From the NCBI GenBank assembly GCA_937936675.1, contig CALDDL010000372.1, positions 1-18,491 on the forward strand: a stretch of DNA of 18,491 nt, written 5' to 3'. The position numbers and the translations under genes were made by a program. This document shows, in pieces, positions 1-7,395 of the stretch (position 1 is its first letter; each line of letters starts with the position of its first letter). The notes under the pieces are model-generated. The model was not told the DNA's origin. It saw nothing but the letters and a program-made list of their open reading frames with translations, and ran no database searches. The stretch comes from an uncultured bacterium (GTDB taxonomy: Bacteria; Bacteroidota; Ignavibacteria; Ignavibacteriales; Melioribacteraceae).

Positions 1-389
1 TTTTTATCAGTTAATATCATAATAGTTGCTAATGCGGCAGGTCCCATGATCAATGGAATACCAAGGGGTACAATGCCGATATTAGTATGGGGGTTTCTTC
101 TGCTTTCCGATGAGCTGATTATATCATTAATACTTAGAATCAAGAGCAAAATCCCTCCTGCGATTCTAAAATCATCAATCGTAATTCCAAGAAATCTAAG
201 TACTGCCTTTCCACCAAAGAGAAATAATATTGCAACAATGAATGCAGTAAGGCATGCTTCAAAGATCAATTTCTTTCTTTGAATGGAAGATATCCCCTCG
301 GTAAAACCAATAAATATTGGTGTAGTACCAATGATATCGATTGCTACGAAAAGCGGAATAAATGTTAAAAGAAATAAGTTAAAATCCAT
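1..389 (-). CDS. MarC-family integral membrane protein, partial (N-terminal 129 residues)
   Basis: I translated this by hand from the minus strand. It starts MDFNLFLLTFIPLFVAID at 389 and is still open at the left edge, so the C-terminal part is missing. The visible part is strongly hydrophobic with about three membrane segments. It carries family landmarks of MarC/UPF0056 proteins: an N-terminal PLFVAIDIIGTTPIFIGFTE segment, then FRIAGGILLLILSI near residues 75-88, then VPLGIPLIMGPAALATIMIL near residues 107-126. The family sits in the inner membrane. It was once linked to multiple antibiotic resistance, but that role is not supported and the substrate is unknown. The start has AGGA about 6 bases upstream. 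The ackA terminator lies between it and ackA, so it probably has its own promoter in the short gap. Family call is good; function is open. Confidence 0.8.
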   Translation of the reverse strand, partial: MDFNLFLLTFIPLFVAIDIIGTTPIFIGFTEGISSIQRKKLIFEACLTAFIVAILFLFGGKAVLRFLGITIDDFRIAGGILLLILSINDIISSSESRRNPHTNIGIVPLGIPLIMGPAALATIMILTDK

Positions 390-432
390 TTTGATCCTAT
401 TTTAAAAATCTAATTTACATAAAAGAGAAAGG

Positions 433-459
433 AAAAAAAATCCCGCACTAAGCGGGATT
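433..459 (-). terminator. Intrinsic terminator of hbd-ackA
   Basis: An 8-bp perfect stem (439-446 with 452-459, arm AATCCCGC) closes a 5-base loop. On the minus strand it is followed by a run of U from 440 down to 433. It starts 4 bases past the ackA stop codon, so it should end the hbd-ackA transcript before the MarC-family gene. Confidence 0.88.
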
Positions 460-463
460 AAAT

Positions 464-1678
464 TTATTCTAAGCTTTTCATTTGTTCGGATACAATTTGT
501 ACCGTATCCAGTGCTATTACTAATTCCTCATTTGTCGGAATTCTTAATGCTTTTGTAGTAGAATCGGGAGTATTAATTTCACATTCACCTTTAACATTTT
601 CATTTAATTCTTTATCAAATTTGATCCCGAGAAAATCTAAATTTTTACAAACTTTTTCTCTAACCATAGTAGAATTTTCACCAATACCGCCAGTGAAAAC
701 GAGAGCATCTATTCCTCCCATTGCAGCAGCATAAGCACCAACATATTTTTTAATTCGATAGCAGAAGACATCAAATGCTGAAGTAGCTTTTTTATTACCT
801 TCTAGAACAGCAGCTTCAATTTCGCGCATATCAGAACTTTCACCACTTAACCCAATAAGACCGCTATGTTTATTGAGTAAAGTATTTGCTTCCGAAAGTG
901 AAAGCCCCTCTTTACCCATTATATAAAGGATAACTGATGGGTCCATGTCGCCGCTTCTTGTCCCCATCAATAGACCTTCTAATGGAGTAAAGCCCATTGT
1001 AGTATCAATCGAAATACCTTTATCGACAGCAGCCATACTACACCCATTGCCGAGATGTGCAGTTACTAGTTTGATTTCACTTAAATCTTTTCCTAACATC
1101 GCCGCAGCTCTTTCTGAAACATATCTATGAGAAGTGCCATGGAAACCATATCTTCTAATTTTATATTTTTTATATAATTCATAAGGGAGACCATATAAAT
1201 AAGCTTGAGAAGGCATTTTCGCATGAAATGCAGTATCAAATACACCAACTTGCGGAGTATTAGGAAGATGGTCTATCGCAGCTTGAATACCTTTTATATT
1301 TGGCGGATTATGAAGTGGAGCGAGTTCAATATTATCTTTTAATGCTTTCATTACTTGTGATGTAATTAATACAGAACCTGAGAAAGTTTCGCCGCCATGA
1401 ACTACACGATGTCCCACCGCCTCAATCTCTTTTTTGTCTTTAATTACACCATGATTTGGGCTTAATAAAACTGCTATTACATATTCAATAGCAATTGAAT
1501 GATCTAAAATTTCGCCTACTATTCTAATTTTATCTTTTCCGATCGGTGTGTGAGTAAGTACTGCACTCGACATTCCTATACGTTCTACTAAACCCTTTGC
1601 TAATTCAATGCGATCGTCAGTATCCATAAATTGATATTTTATAGAAGAACTACCGCAGTTTAAAACTAAAATTTTCAT
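464..1678 (-). CDS. ackA: Acetate kinase
   Basis: Cytoplasmic enzyme that interconverts acetyl phosphate + ADP and acetate + ATP, the ATP-yielding last step of acetate fermentation. The 404-residue length is normal. Active-site residues fall exactly on the numbering of the Methanosarcina enzyme: N7 in LNCGSSSIKY, R91 in GHRVVHGGE, D148 in VFDTAFH, H180 in GFHGTSH, R241 in GTRSGDMDP and E384 in TNEELVIALD. The phosphate-binding HLGNGCS (208-214) and FTGGIGEN (328-335) loops are intact. It lies 8 bases downstream of a 3-hydroxyacyl-CoA dehydrogenase gene, and its AGGGGAT ribosome site overlaps that gene's TAG stop, so the two are probably one transcript with coupled translation. No phosphotransacetylase gene is in view. 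Butyrate kinase is a relative, but the residue-for-residue match favours acetate kinase. Confidence 0.95.
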   Translation of the reverse strand: MKILVLNCGSSSIKYQFMDTDDRIELAKGLVERIGMSSAVLTHTPIGKDKIRIVGEILDHSIAIEYVIAVLLSPNHGVIKDKKEIEAVGHRVVHGGETFSGSVLITSQVMKALKDNIELAPLHNPPNIKGIQAAIDHLPNTPQVGVFDTAFHAKMPSQAYLYGLPYELYKKYKIRRYGFHGTSHRYVSERAAAMLGKDLSEIKLVTAHLGNGCSMAAVDKGISIDTTMGFTPLEGLLMGTRSGDMDPSVILYIMGKEGLSLSEANTLLNKHSGLIGLSGESSDMREIEAAVLEGNKKATSAFDVFCYRIKKYVGAYAAAMGGIDALVFTGGIGENSTMVREKVCKNLDFLGIKFDKELNENVKGECEINTPDSTTKALRIPTNEELVIALDTVQIVSEQMKSLE

Positions 1679-1686
1679 TTTATCCC

Positions 1687-2628
1687 CTAATTCTTTTCAA
1701 TTATTTTGCCTTCGCTATCATAAAGGTAGAAACCTTCAAAAGTCTTTTTGCCTAATTTTCTTTCCCGAACTAATTTTCTTAAAATTGGGCAAGGACGATA
1801 TCGAGGCTCACCAAGAGTATTCCATAAAGTTTCCATCCAAGCAAGAACTTCATCAAGTCCCATCGAATCAGCCATTTCAAGCGGACCCATTTGGAAATGA
1901 TAACCAAGTCGCATCGCTGTATCAATATCTTTAGCTTTAGCCACTCCTTCTAATAAAATATACATGGCTTCATTTAAAAGAGGAACAATTGCTCTCGTAG
2001 TAACGAAACCCGGATATTCATAAACTTCAACCGCAGTTTTCCCGATCTTAGCAGCAAATTTTTTCATCTTAGCAACAGTTTCATCAGACGTCTCAAGTGC
2101 CTTTACTAATTCTACAAGAGCAACCTTTGGAACAGGATTTAAGAAGTGCATCCCGATTATTTTATCTTTTCTTTTTGTAGCATCTGCTATTTTTGTTAAA
2201 CTAAGCGTAGAAGTGTTTGAAATGAATATTGTATCAGGTCGAGCGATAGCATCTAACTCGCGGAATATCTTTTTTTTCAAATCAATACTTTCATCAACTG
2301 CCTCAATTATTAAATCACATTCAGGAATTTCATTTTTATCAAAAGTCCATTTAATTCTGCTCAAGATCGATTTCATTTCACTTTGAGTCATAGCCCAGCG
2401 AGCAATTTCTCTTTCCATACTTGCTTTTAGGCTATCCTTAGCTCTTTCCATTCCATCTTTATCTCGTTCTACGAGAAGTACATCGATACCGGCAGCAGAG
2501 ATCGTTTGTGCTATCCCTTGTCCCATTACTCCACCACCAATAATTGCTACATACTCAATTCTTTCACTATCATCTGTGCGCTGCACTCCGGTTAGTAAGT
2601 CTTCGAGTTTCAATTTGTCATTTGCCAT
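1687..2628 (-). CDS. 3-hydroxyacyl-CoA (3-hydroxybutyryl-CoA) dehydrogenase
   Basis: Stand-alone NAD(P)-dependent dehydrogenase that oxidises 3-hydroxyacyl-CoA to 3-oxoacyl-CoA, or runs in reverse in butyrate/PHB-type pathways. The 313 residues have a Rossmann domain with VAIIGGGVMGQGIA (27-40), SNTSTLSLTKIA (137-148) with the substrate serine, and MHFLNPVP (160-167) with catalytic H161 and E173 as its likely partner. A C-terminal helical dimer domain runs from about 205 to the end. Two details are unusual. About 25 charged residues precede the Rossmann strand and there is no later ATG, so the extension is probably real. The common PGFxxNR motif reads PGFVTTR (206-212), with threonine at the usual Asn. 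A Thr-Ser/Thr version is, from memory, found in some other bacterial and archaeal members. Expressed with ackA. Chain-length preference cannot be read from the sequence. Confidence 0.9.
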   Translation of the reverse strand: MANDKLKLEDLLTGVQRTDDSERIEYVAIIGGGVMGQGIAQTISAAGIDVLLVERDKDGMERAKDSLKASMEREIARWAMTQSEMKSILSRIKWTFDKNEIPECDLIIEAVDESIDLKKKIFRELDAIARPDTIFISNTSTLSLTKIADATKRKDKIIGMHFLNPVPKVALVELVKALETSDETVAKMKKFAAKIGKTAVEVYEYPGFVTTRAIVPLLNEAMYILLEGVAKAKDIDTAMRLGYHFQMGPLEMADSMGLDEVLAWMETLWNTLGEPRYRPCPILRKLVRERKLGKKTFEGFYLYDSEGKIIEKN

Positions 2629-2673
2629 AATTAACCATTAAAATTTATTTAAAAACAAAAATTAGATACAATA

Positions 2674-2679
2674 ATTATA
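2674..2679 (-). promoter_or_regulatory. Candidate -10 box for hbd-ackA
   Basis: On the minus strand this reads TATAAT exactly, about 46 bases before the hbd start, which would give a leader of roughly 39 bases. The matching -35 box is weak (only CTGAAA-like, at a long spacing), so this is a plausible but unproven promoter within the 168-base divergent region shared with recQ. Confidence 0.4.
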
Positions 2680-2755
2680 CCAAATATTTACCTCTTATTT
2701 CAGCTTAATTATAAGTAATTTTTACTGTTTTTAATAAAAATTAGATTTTTAAGAA

Positions 2756-2763
2756 TATTTTTG
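2756..2763 (+). promoter_or_regulatory. Weak candidate recQ promoter element
   Basis: Reads TATTTTTG, a match to the TAnnTTTG -7 element of Bacteroidetes promoters, 33 bases before the recQ start. No clear TTTG -33 partner is visible, the region is very AT-rich, and it is not known that this organism uses that promoter type. Nothing else recognisable lies in 2629-2796 apart from the hbd box. Confidence 0.22.
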
Positions 2764-2796
2764 GGAATTTAGTAATCTATATAGTAAAATTAGTAG

Positions 2797-4788
2797 ATGA
2801 AATTAAAAGAACATTTAATAGAGCATTTTGGATTTACATCTTTCCTAAGCGGTCAGGAAGAGATAATAAAAGATATTATTAAGGGAAAAGATGTTCTAGC
2901 AATACTTCCCACTGGTGGGGGTAAATCCTTATGCTTTCAACTGCCTGCCCTTCTAAGCGATTCTATTTCAATTGTTATATCGCCATTAATCTCATTAATG
3001 AAAGACCAAGTAGATTCAATAAATAAAAATAATTTAAATGCCGTTTTTATTAATAGCAGTTTAGACTCTAGCGATTACCGTATAGCAATGAATCTAGTTA
3101 CTTTGAAAAAAGTGAAATTAGTCTATCTCTCTCCTGAAAAATTATCTGACACATCTTTTATAAAAATTATAAAAGACTTAAAACCCTCATATTTATTTAT
3201 TGACGAGGCACATTGTATTAGCGAATGGGGACATAATTTTAGACCTAGCTTTAGAAAGATAATTGATTTTGTAAAATTCCTAGAAATTGATAGTGTATCA
3301 GCTTTTACGGCAACTGCCAATCAGATTGTAAGAGAAGATATAATTAAACTTCTTGAGATGAAAAATCCATCAGTGTATGTAGAAGGTTTTGAACGTCCAA
3401 ATATCGCGATAAAAGTGATTAAATCTGCGAATAAAAAAAGAGACCTTGTAAGATTATTTAATAAATTAGAATTACCGGCAATTGTATATACTGCTACACG
3501 CCGTTCAGCAGAAGAAACAGCTAATGAATTACAAAAATTTGGTTTTAATGCTACTTATTATCATGGTGCATTAAATGCCGAGATAAGGAAAATGATTCAA
3601 GATGATTTCCTTAATGAGAAAATAGAAATAATCTGTGCTACTAATGCTTTCGGAATGGGTATCGATAAGAGTAATATCAGAACCGTGATTCATTTTGAAA
3701 CTCCATCTTCGATTGAGAATTATTATCAAGAAATTGGACGTGCCGGACGAGACGGAAATGAATCCAAAGCTATTTTATTATATAACCCTAGAGATATAGT
3801 TTTACAAAGACAAATAATTAATAGCAGTTATCCCGATTTTTCACAAATAATGATGGTCTATGATCTCGTATTAAACTATTACCAAATTGGTCTTGGAAGC
3901 TCTAATACTACATTTATGAACATTGATGAAAATATTATTAAGCTTGCTATACTAAAGAAAATTTCAGAATCACAACTGAAAGTGGCAATAAATGCACTAG
4001 TTCATTCCGGTTATTTCAGACAGCTAAATTCATTACATTCCTCATATTCCATTAAAATTACTGTACCGCAACATTATTTAAGAGAATTTATTGATTCCAC
4101 TCCCGATTCGATACTAAAAGATATTACCATTACCTTACTTAGAATTGAGGGTCTAAAATTATTTAACTCAGTAGTAAAATTAAATGTAGAACACCTTTCC
4201 GGTATATTAGATATAACTGTAGAACAACTGATAGATAAAATAAAAAGTTTATCAAATATGGGTCTTGCACAAATTAATCTGCCTGCAGGTAAAGGGGCAA
4301 TCCAACTCATAGGATTTAGAATTAAAGCCAACGAACTAAAGATTAATTCTATCGATGCTTTTAAACACCGCGATTATCAACTTTCAAAAGTAAATCAAAT
4401 ACAAAGTTTTGCCGAAAGCGAAATCTGCCGCTCATATTTTATTCTTGATTATTTTGGTGAAAGACATTCTAATTTTAAGTGCGGTAAATGTGATAACTGC
4501 AATTCCTTTGATAATGAACTTGATTTCGATATAAGTCAAAGGGAATTAACTTCTGTAAGAATTGATTATGAAAAAGAAGAAGAACTATTTTTGGAATTGA
4601 GAAAAATTAGAGCCGAAGCTGCAAGAAAATTTAATCAACCTGAATATTTGATTTGCAAAGATGAATTATTAAAAGCGATTGTTTTAGAAAAGCCAAAAAC
4701 ACCGGCACAGCTTATGAGTATAAAAGGTTTTTCTCTTTCAAGATACAATAAGATTGGTGTGAAGATTATTGAATTATTAAACGAATAA
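2797..4788 (+). CDS. recQ: RecQ-family ATP-dependent DNA helicase
   Basis: A 3'-5' superfamily 2 DNA helicase for recombination and repair of stalled forks. The helicase core is complete: motif 0 FGFTSFLSGQEEII (11-24), Walker A LPTGGGKS (37-44), Ia VISPLISLMKDQ, DEAH box FIDEAHCISEWGH (134-146), III AFTATAN (169-175), and motifs V-VI with IGRAGRDG (313-320). Four zinc-binding cysteines follow at C544, C562, C565 and C568 (CGKCDNC). An HRDC-like domain spans about 596-663, ending in LMSIKGFSLSRYNKIG. The layout differs from E. coli RecQ: about 225 residues, including a predicted winged-helix-like stretch, lie between motif VI and the zinc cysteines, and only ~25 residues separate zinc and HRDC. 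A stop codon directly before the ATG fixes the earliest start, and there is no Shine-Dalgarno. Its TAA stop abuts the stop of the convergent lipoprotein gene. Confidence 0.93.
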   Translation: MKLKEHLIEHFGFTSFLSGQEEIIKDIIKGKDVLAILPTGGGKSLCFQLPALLSDSISIVISPLISLMKDQVDSINKNNLNAVFINSSLDSSDYRIAMNLVTLKKVKLVYLSPEKLSDTSFIKIIKDLKPSYLFIDEAHCISEWGHNFRPSFRKIIDFVKFLEIDSVSAFTATANQIVREDIIKLLEMKNPSVYVEGFERPNIAIKVIKSANKKRDLVRLFNKLELPAIVYTATRRSAEETANELQKFGFNATYYHGALNAEIRKMIQDDFLNEKIEIICATNAFGMGIDKSNIRTVIHFETPSSIENYYQEIGRAGRDGNESKAILLYNPRDIVLQRQIINSSYPDFSQIMMVYDLVLNYYQIGLGSSNTTFMNIDENIIKLAILKKISESQLKVAINALVHSGYFRQLNSLHSSYSIKITVPQHYLREFIDSTPDSILKDITITLLRIEGLKLFNSVVKLNVEHLSGILDITVEQLIDKIKSLSNMGLAQINLPAGKGAIQLIGFRIKANELKINSIDAFKHRDYQLSKVNQIQSFAESEICRSYFILDYFGERHSNFKCGKCDNCNSFDNELDFDISQRELTSVRIDYEKEEELFLELRKIRAEAARKFNQPEYLICKDELLKAIVLEKPKTPAQLMSIKGFSLSRYNKIGVKIIELLNE

Positions 4789-5121
4789 TTACTTTTCTTT
4801 TTTCATTTGTAGTTCCAAATATTCGTCCACTTCTTTATAATAAAGGTTCCATTTTTCTTTATCTTCTTTAAGAGCTAAAATAAACTTATTGAATTTATCA
4901 GGATTAATTTTGGTAGCCGAATAAAGACTATCTAGCGATCTATTTAATTTAATGGAATCATGATTATAAGTCTCCGTCAATACAGTTTTATCGACATAAA
5001 ATTTAGCATAATTTTTATATTCTTCATCCTTTATTCCTCCGCATGAGATAAGAATAAAAAGACATAGAAAAAGAAGGATATTATTTCTTTTTGCTTGCTT
5101 CAAACAATACTTTCTTTTCAT
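4789..5121 (-). CDS. Small predicted lipoprotein of unknown function
   Basis: A 110-residue protein with a basic N-terminus (MKRKYCLKQAKRNN), a hydrophobic stretch and a lipobox LISC with the lipidated cysteine at C27, followed by GG. This predicts export and anchoring to a membrane. The mature ~84 residues are charged and helical, with no catalytic motif that I recognise. The pattern (about three helices, DSLYSATKINPDKFNKFI in the middle) loosely resembles the small DUF4296-type Bacteroidetes lipoproteins, but I cannot confirm that. The first 41 bases overlap the 3' end of the rhomboid gene in another frame. No Shine-Dalgarno precedes the ATG, and a TTG at 5103 is an alternative start that would keep the lipobox. 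Translation is probably coupled to the rhomboid gene. Its stop abuts the recQ stop with no space between. Confidence 0.68.
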   Translation of the reverse strand: MKRKYCLKQAKRNNILLFLCLFILISCGGIKDEEYKNYAKFYVDKTVLTETYNHDSIKLNRSLDSLYSATKINPDKFNKFILALKEDKEKWNLYYKEVDEYLELQMKKEK

Positions 5122-6019
5122 GGTCGGTTAATTTTTGATAACCACTTTGACTAATTTTATCAAGTATTCTATCGATCTCCTCTTGAGATACTTCAAAAGA
5201 CTCATCATTATTTTTATCATTTATATCATAATACTTAGCTTCTTGAACATCTTTTTCAAAAGGATTTTTTGGTTTTCTAAATCCCGAAGAAAACTGACCT
5301 GATGAACTACCGGATTTTTTAAAGGAGCTGAATAACCGATTGAAATTAAAATTATTTTTCTTATCAGCGAGTATAAAAATTAATGCAGTTAATGCTCCTC
5401 CGATGTGAGCTAAATGTGCTACAAATCCGCTTGTATTTATTGATAAAAATTCAAAAACAATGAGGAATGCAATAAGATATTTTGCTTTTACAGGTATAAG
5501 GAAATAAAGGAATATATATCGATCGGGGAAAAACATTGCAAAAGCAATCATAACACCATAAACAGCACCGGAAGCGCCTATTGTAGGAGCTAACGTACTT
5601 TCTAGAAAGGGTGATGCAAGTATTTGAAGTAACCCTGCGCCAACACCGGATAAAAGATAAAAAATTAAAAACTTTTTTGAGCCCATTATATTCTCTATCT
5701 CCATACCAAACATCCAAAGCATAAACATATTAAATAAGATATGGGAAAATGATCCATGCATAAATTGATAGGTAATCAATTGCCAAACTTGGAAATTATA
5801 ACTGAATCCCGCTTGGTCAAATCCGCCAATTGGATTCAAAGCAAAATACCGATTTAGTATATATGCTCCCGGGTAACCGCCGAACATTACGTTATCAAAT
5901 AACATTTGAATAAAGAATACCGCTACATTTATCATAAGCAGTATTTTAAGTACCGGCGGGAAGTAACTAAATCCCCCCATCCCCGAAGGTTTATAATAAT
6001 CGCGTGAATCTAAACCCAT
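5081..6019 (-). CDS. Rhomboid-family intramembrane serine protease with cytosolic C-terminal tail
   Basis: Polytopic membrane protease that cleaves transmembrane helices. Numbering here counts a TTG codon before the ATG as residue 1. The catalytic pair is S151 in GASGAVYG and H206 in AHLAHIGGA. The oxyanion residues H94 and N98 sit in HGSFSHILFNMFMLW. About six hydrophobic segments span residues 24-218. After that comes a Ser/Gly/Lys-rich linker and a conserved-looking tail, EEIDRILDKISQSGYQKLTD, that matches the small domain (DUF6576-like) found on many Bacteroidota rhomboids. The ATG at 6019 is preferred over the TTG at 6022 because AGGGG at 6026-6030 is correctly spaced only for the ATG, giving 312 residues. 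It lies downstream of pgk past a hairpin, and its 3' end overlaps the lipoprotein gene. Substrates are unknown. Confidence 0.9.
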   Translation of the reverse strand: MGLDSRDYYKPSGMGGFSYFPPVLKILLMINVAVFFIQMLFDNVMFGGYPGAYILNRYFALNPIGGFDQAGFSYNFQVWQLITYQFMHGSFSHILFNMFMLWMFGMEIENIMGSKKFLIFYLLSGVGAGLLQILASPFLESTLAPTIGASGAVYGVMIAFAMFFPDRYIFLYFLIPVKAKYLIAFLIVFEFLSINTSGFVAHLAHIGGALTALIFILADKKNNFNFNRLFSSFKKSGSSSGQFSSGFRKPKNPFEKDVQEAKYYDINDKNNDESFEVSQEEIDRILDKISQSGYQKLTDHEKKVLFEASKKK

Positions 6020-6025
6020 CAATTT

Positions 6026-6030
6026 CCCCT
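6026..6030 (-). promoter_or_regulatory. Ribosome binding site deciding the rhomboid start
   Basis: AGGGG on the minus strand ends 6 bases before the ATG at 6019 but only 3 bases before the TTG at 6022. The spacing supports the ATG. Confidence 0.65.
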
Positions 6031-6066
6031 GTTAATCAGTTCTCAAGTTAATTTAATTTTCAATAA

Positions 6067-6105
6067 GATAAAAGTCATATAATCCCGGGTTTACTCCGGG
6101 ATTAT
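6067..6105 (-). terminator. Hairpin terminator after pgk
   Basis: A 10-bp perfect stem (6079-6088 with 6096-6105, arm ATAATCCCGG) with a 7-base loop lies 10 bases past the pgk stop. On the minus strand it is followed by an interrupted U-rich tail rather than a clean U run. It may therefore be leaky and allow some read-through into the rhomboid gene. Confidence 0.65.
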
Positions 6106-6115
6106 ATAAAATTGA

Positions 6116-7312
6116 TTATGCTTCGTTAAGAGCAGCAACTCCGGGAAGAACTTTACCTTCGAGGAATTCTAGAGAAGCACCGCCGCCTGTTGATACATGA
6201 GAAACTTTATCATCAAGCCCTGCTTTCTTAATTGCAGCGGCAGAATCTCCACCACCGATAATTGTTTTTGCGCCATCGGCAGTAGCATCTGCTAATGCTT
6301 GAGCTATTGCATCTGTACCTTTAGCAAAATTATCAAATTCAAAAACGCCCATTGGACCGTTCCAAAGAACTGTTTTGCTCTTTCTGATAATCTCACTAAA
6401 TTCTTCAATTGTTTTTGGACCTATGTCTAATCCTTGCTCATCGGCAGGGATCGAATCTATCTCAACAACATGTGAAGGTGAATCATTATTGAATTCTTTT
6501 GCCACTACTACATCTTTAGGTAAGATAACCTTTGCTTTAGAAGTCTTAAATCTTTCTAACATTTCTTTTGCGAGATCAATTTTTTCGGCTTCTAATAATG
6601 AACCTCCGATTTCTAATCCCATAGCTTTATAGAAAGTATATGCCATCCCGCCGCCGATTAATAAATAATCTACGTTAGGCAACAAATTTTCAATTACATC
6701 TATTTTACCGGAGATTTTAGAACCGCCAAGAATTGCAGTAAATGGTCTTTCAGGATTAGAAACAGCACCTCCCAAATAATCAAGTTCCTTCTGCATTAGA
6801 TAACCCGCAGCATTGATTTTAATATATTTGGTTACTCCCTCGGTGGATGCGTGGGCTCTATGAGCACTTCCGAAAGCATCATTAATATAAACGTCTCCTA
6901 ATTCAGCTAATTGTTCGGCAAATTCAGGATTATTTTTTTCTTCTTCTGAATGAAAACGCAGATTTTCTAATAAGAGAACATCTCCGTCTTTAAGTGAATT
7001 TACTATTGCTTTTACTTGTTCACCGACACAATCAGAAGCGAATTTCACTTCACAATCTAAAAGTTCACCAAGACGAACCGCTACCGGTTTTAATGAATAT
7101 TTCGGATTTGGAGAACCTTTTGGTCTGCCAAGATGGCTCATCAAAATAGTTTTTCCGCCTTCTTTAATTATTTTTTTGATTGTTGGTAAAGCTGAAGTAA
7201 TTCTAATATCATCCGTGATTTGTAGATTCTCGTCAAAAGGCACGTTGAAATCCACTCTTACAAGTACTCTCTTCCCTTTGAGGTCCACATTATCGATAGA
7301 TAATTTTTTCAT
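6116..7312 (-). CDS. pgk: Phosphoglycerate kinase
   Basis: Cytoplasmic glycolytic enzyme that moves phosphate between 1,3-bisphosphoglycerate and ADP. The 398 residues are full length. Substrate-binding parts are present: RVDFNVP (19-25), R37 in TDDIRI, SHLGRP (59-64), ENLRFH with R119, and AFGSAHRAH with R152. Nucleotide-binding parts follow: GGSKISGK (196-203), WNGPMGVFE (317-325) and GGGDS (353-357). The hinge and two-domain order look normal. A strong GGAGGA ribosome site lies 6 bases before the ATG. It is 83 bases downstream of gap in the same direction, the usual gap-pgk order, but an intrinsic terminator lies between them. It must therefore depend on read-through or on a promoter inside the short gap, where I see no clear one. 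Confidence 0.97.
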   Translation of the reverse strand: MKKLSIDNVDLKGKRVLVRVDFNVPFDENLQITDDIRITSALPTIKKIIKEGGKTILMSHLGRPKGSPNPKYSLKPVAVRLGELLDCEVKFASDCVGEQVKAIVNSLKDGDVLLLENLRFHSEEEKNNPEFAEQLAELGDVYINDAFGSAHRAHASTEGVTKYIKINAAGYLMQKELDYLGGAVSNPERPFTAILGGSKISGKIDVIENLLPNVDYLLIGGGMAYTFYKAMGLEIGGSLLEAEKIDLAKEMLERFKTSKAKVILPKDVVVAKEFNNDSPSHVVEIDSIPADEQGLDIGPKTIEEFSEIIRKSKTVLWNGPMGVFEFDNFAKGTDAIAQALADATADGAKTIIGGGDSAAAIKKAGLDDKVSHVSTGGGASLEFLEGKVLPGVAALNEA

Positions 7313-7338
7313 TTATTCCTCCAAAAAAATATACATAT

Positions 7339-7373
7339 AAAAAAGACGCAGCCTTAAATAAGGAACTGCGTCT
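7339..7373 (-). terminator. Intrinsic terminator between gap and pgk
   Basis: The stem pairs AGACGCAG (7344-7351) with CTGCGTCT (7366-7373). It is extended inward by CCTT/AAGG across a 2-base bulge, closing a 4-base loop. On the minus strand a run of five U follows. It lies 22 bases past the gap stop and 27 bases before the pgk start, so it can set the gap:pgk transcript ratio. Confidence 0.78.
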
Positions 7374-7395
7374 GATTAAACTAATTACATTATAA

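Noticed and set aside
46..282. A 78-residue plus-strand reading frame at the left edge
   Set aside because: It lies antisense to the MarC-family gene, whose minus-strand translation matches a known family throughout.
464..1678. Butyrate kinase instead of acetate kinase, suggested by the neighbouring hydroxyacyl-CoA dehydrogenase
   Set aside because: N7, R91, D148, H180, R241 and E384 fall on acetate kinase numbering exactly, and the length fits acetate kinase, not the shorter butyrate kinases.
4789..4815. Pyrimidine-rich stretch after the recQ stop as a terminator
   Set aside because: There is no stem before the T-rich run, and the bases encode the Lys-rich end of the lipoprotein on the other strand.
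5451..5717. An 88-residue minus-strand reading frame inside the rhomboid gene
   Set aside because: It is a frame shadow of an intact rhomboid gene whose active-site residues lie in the other frame. The Cys/Arg/Tyr-rich composition is not protein-like, and there is no sign of a frameshift.
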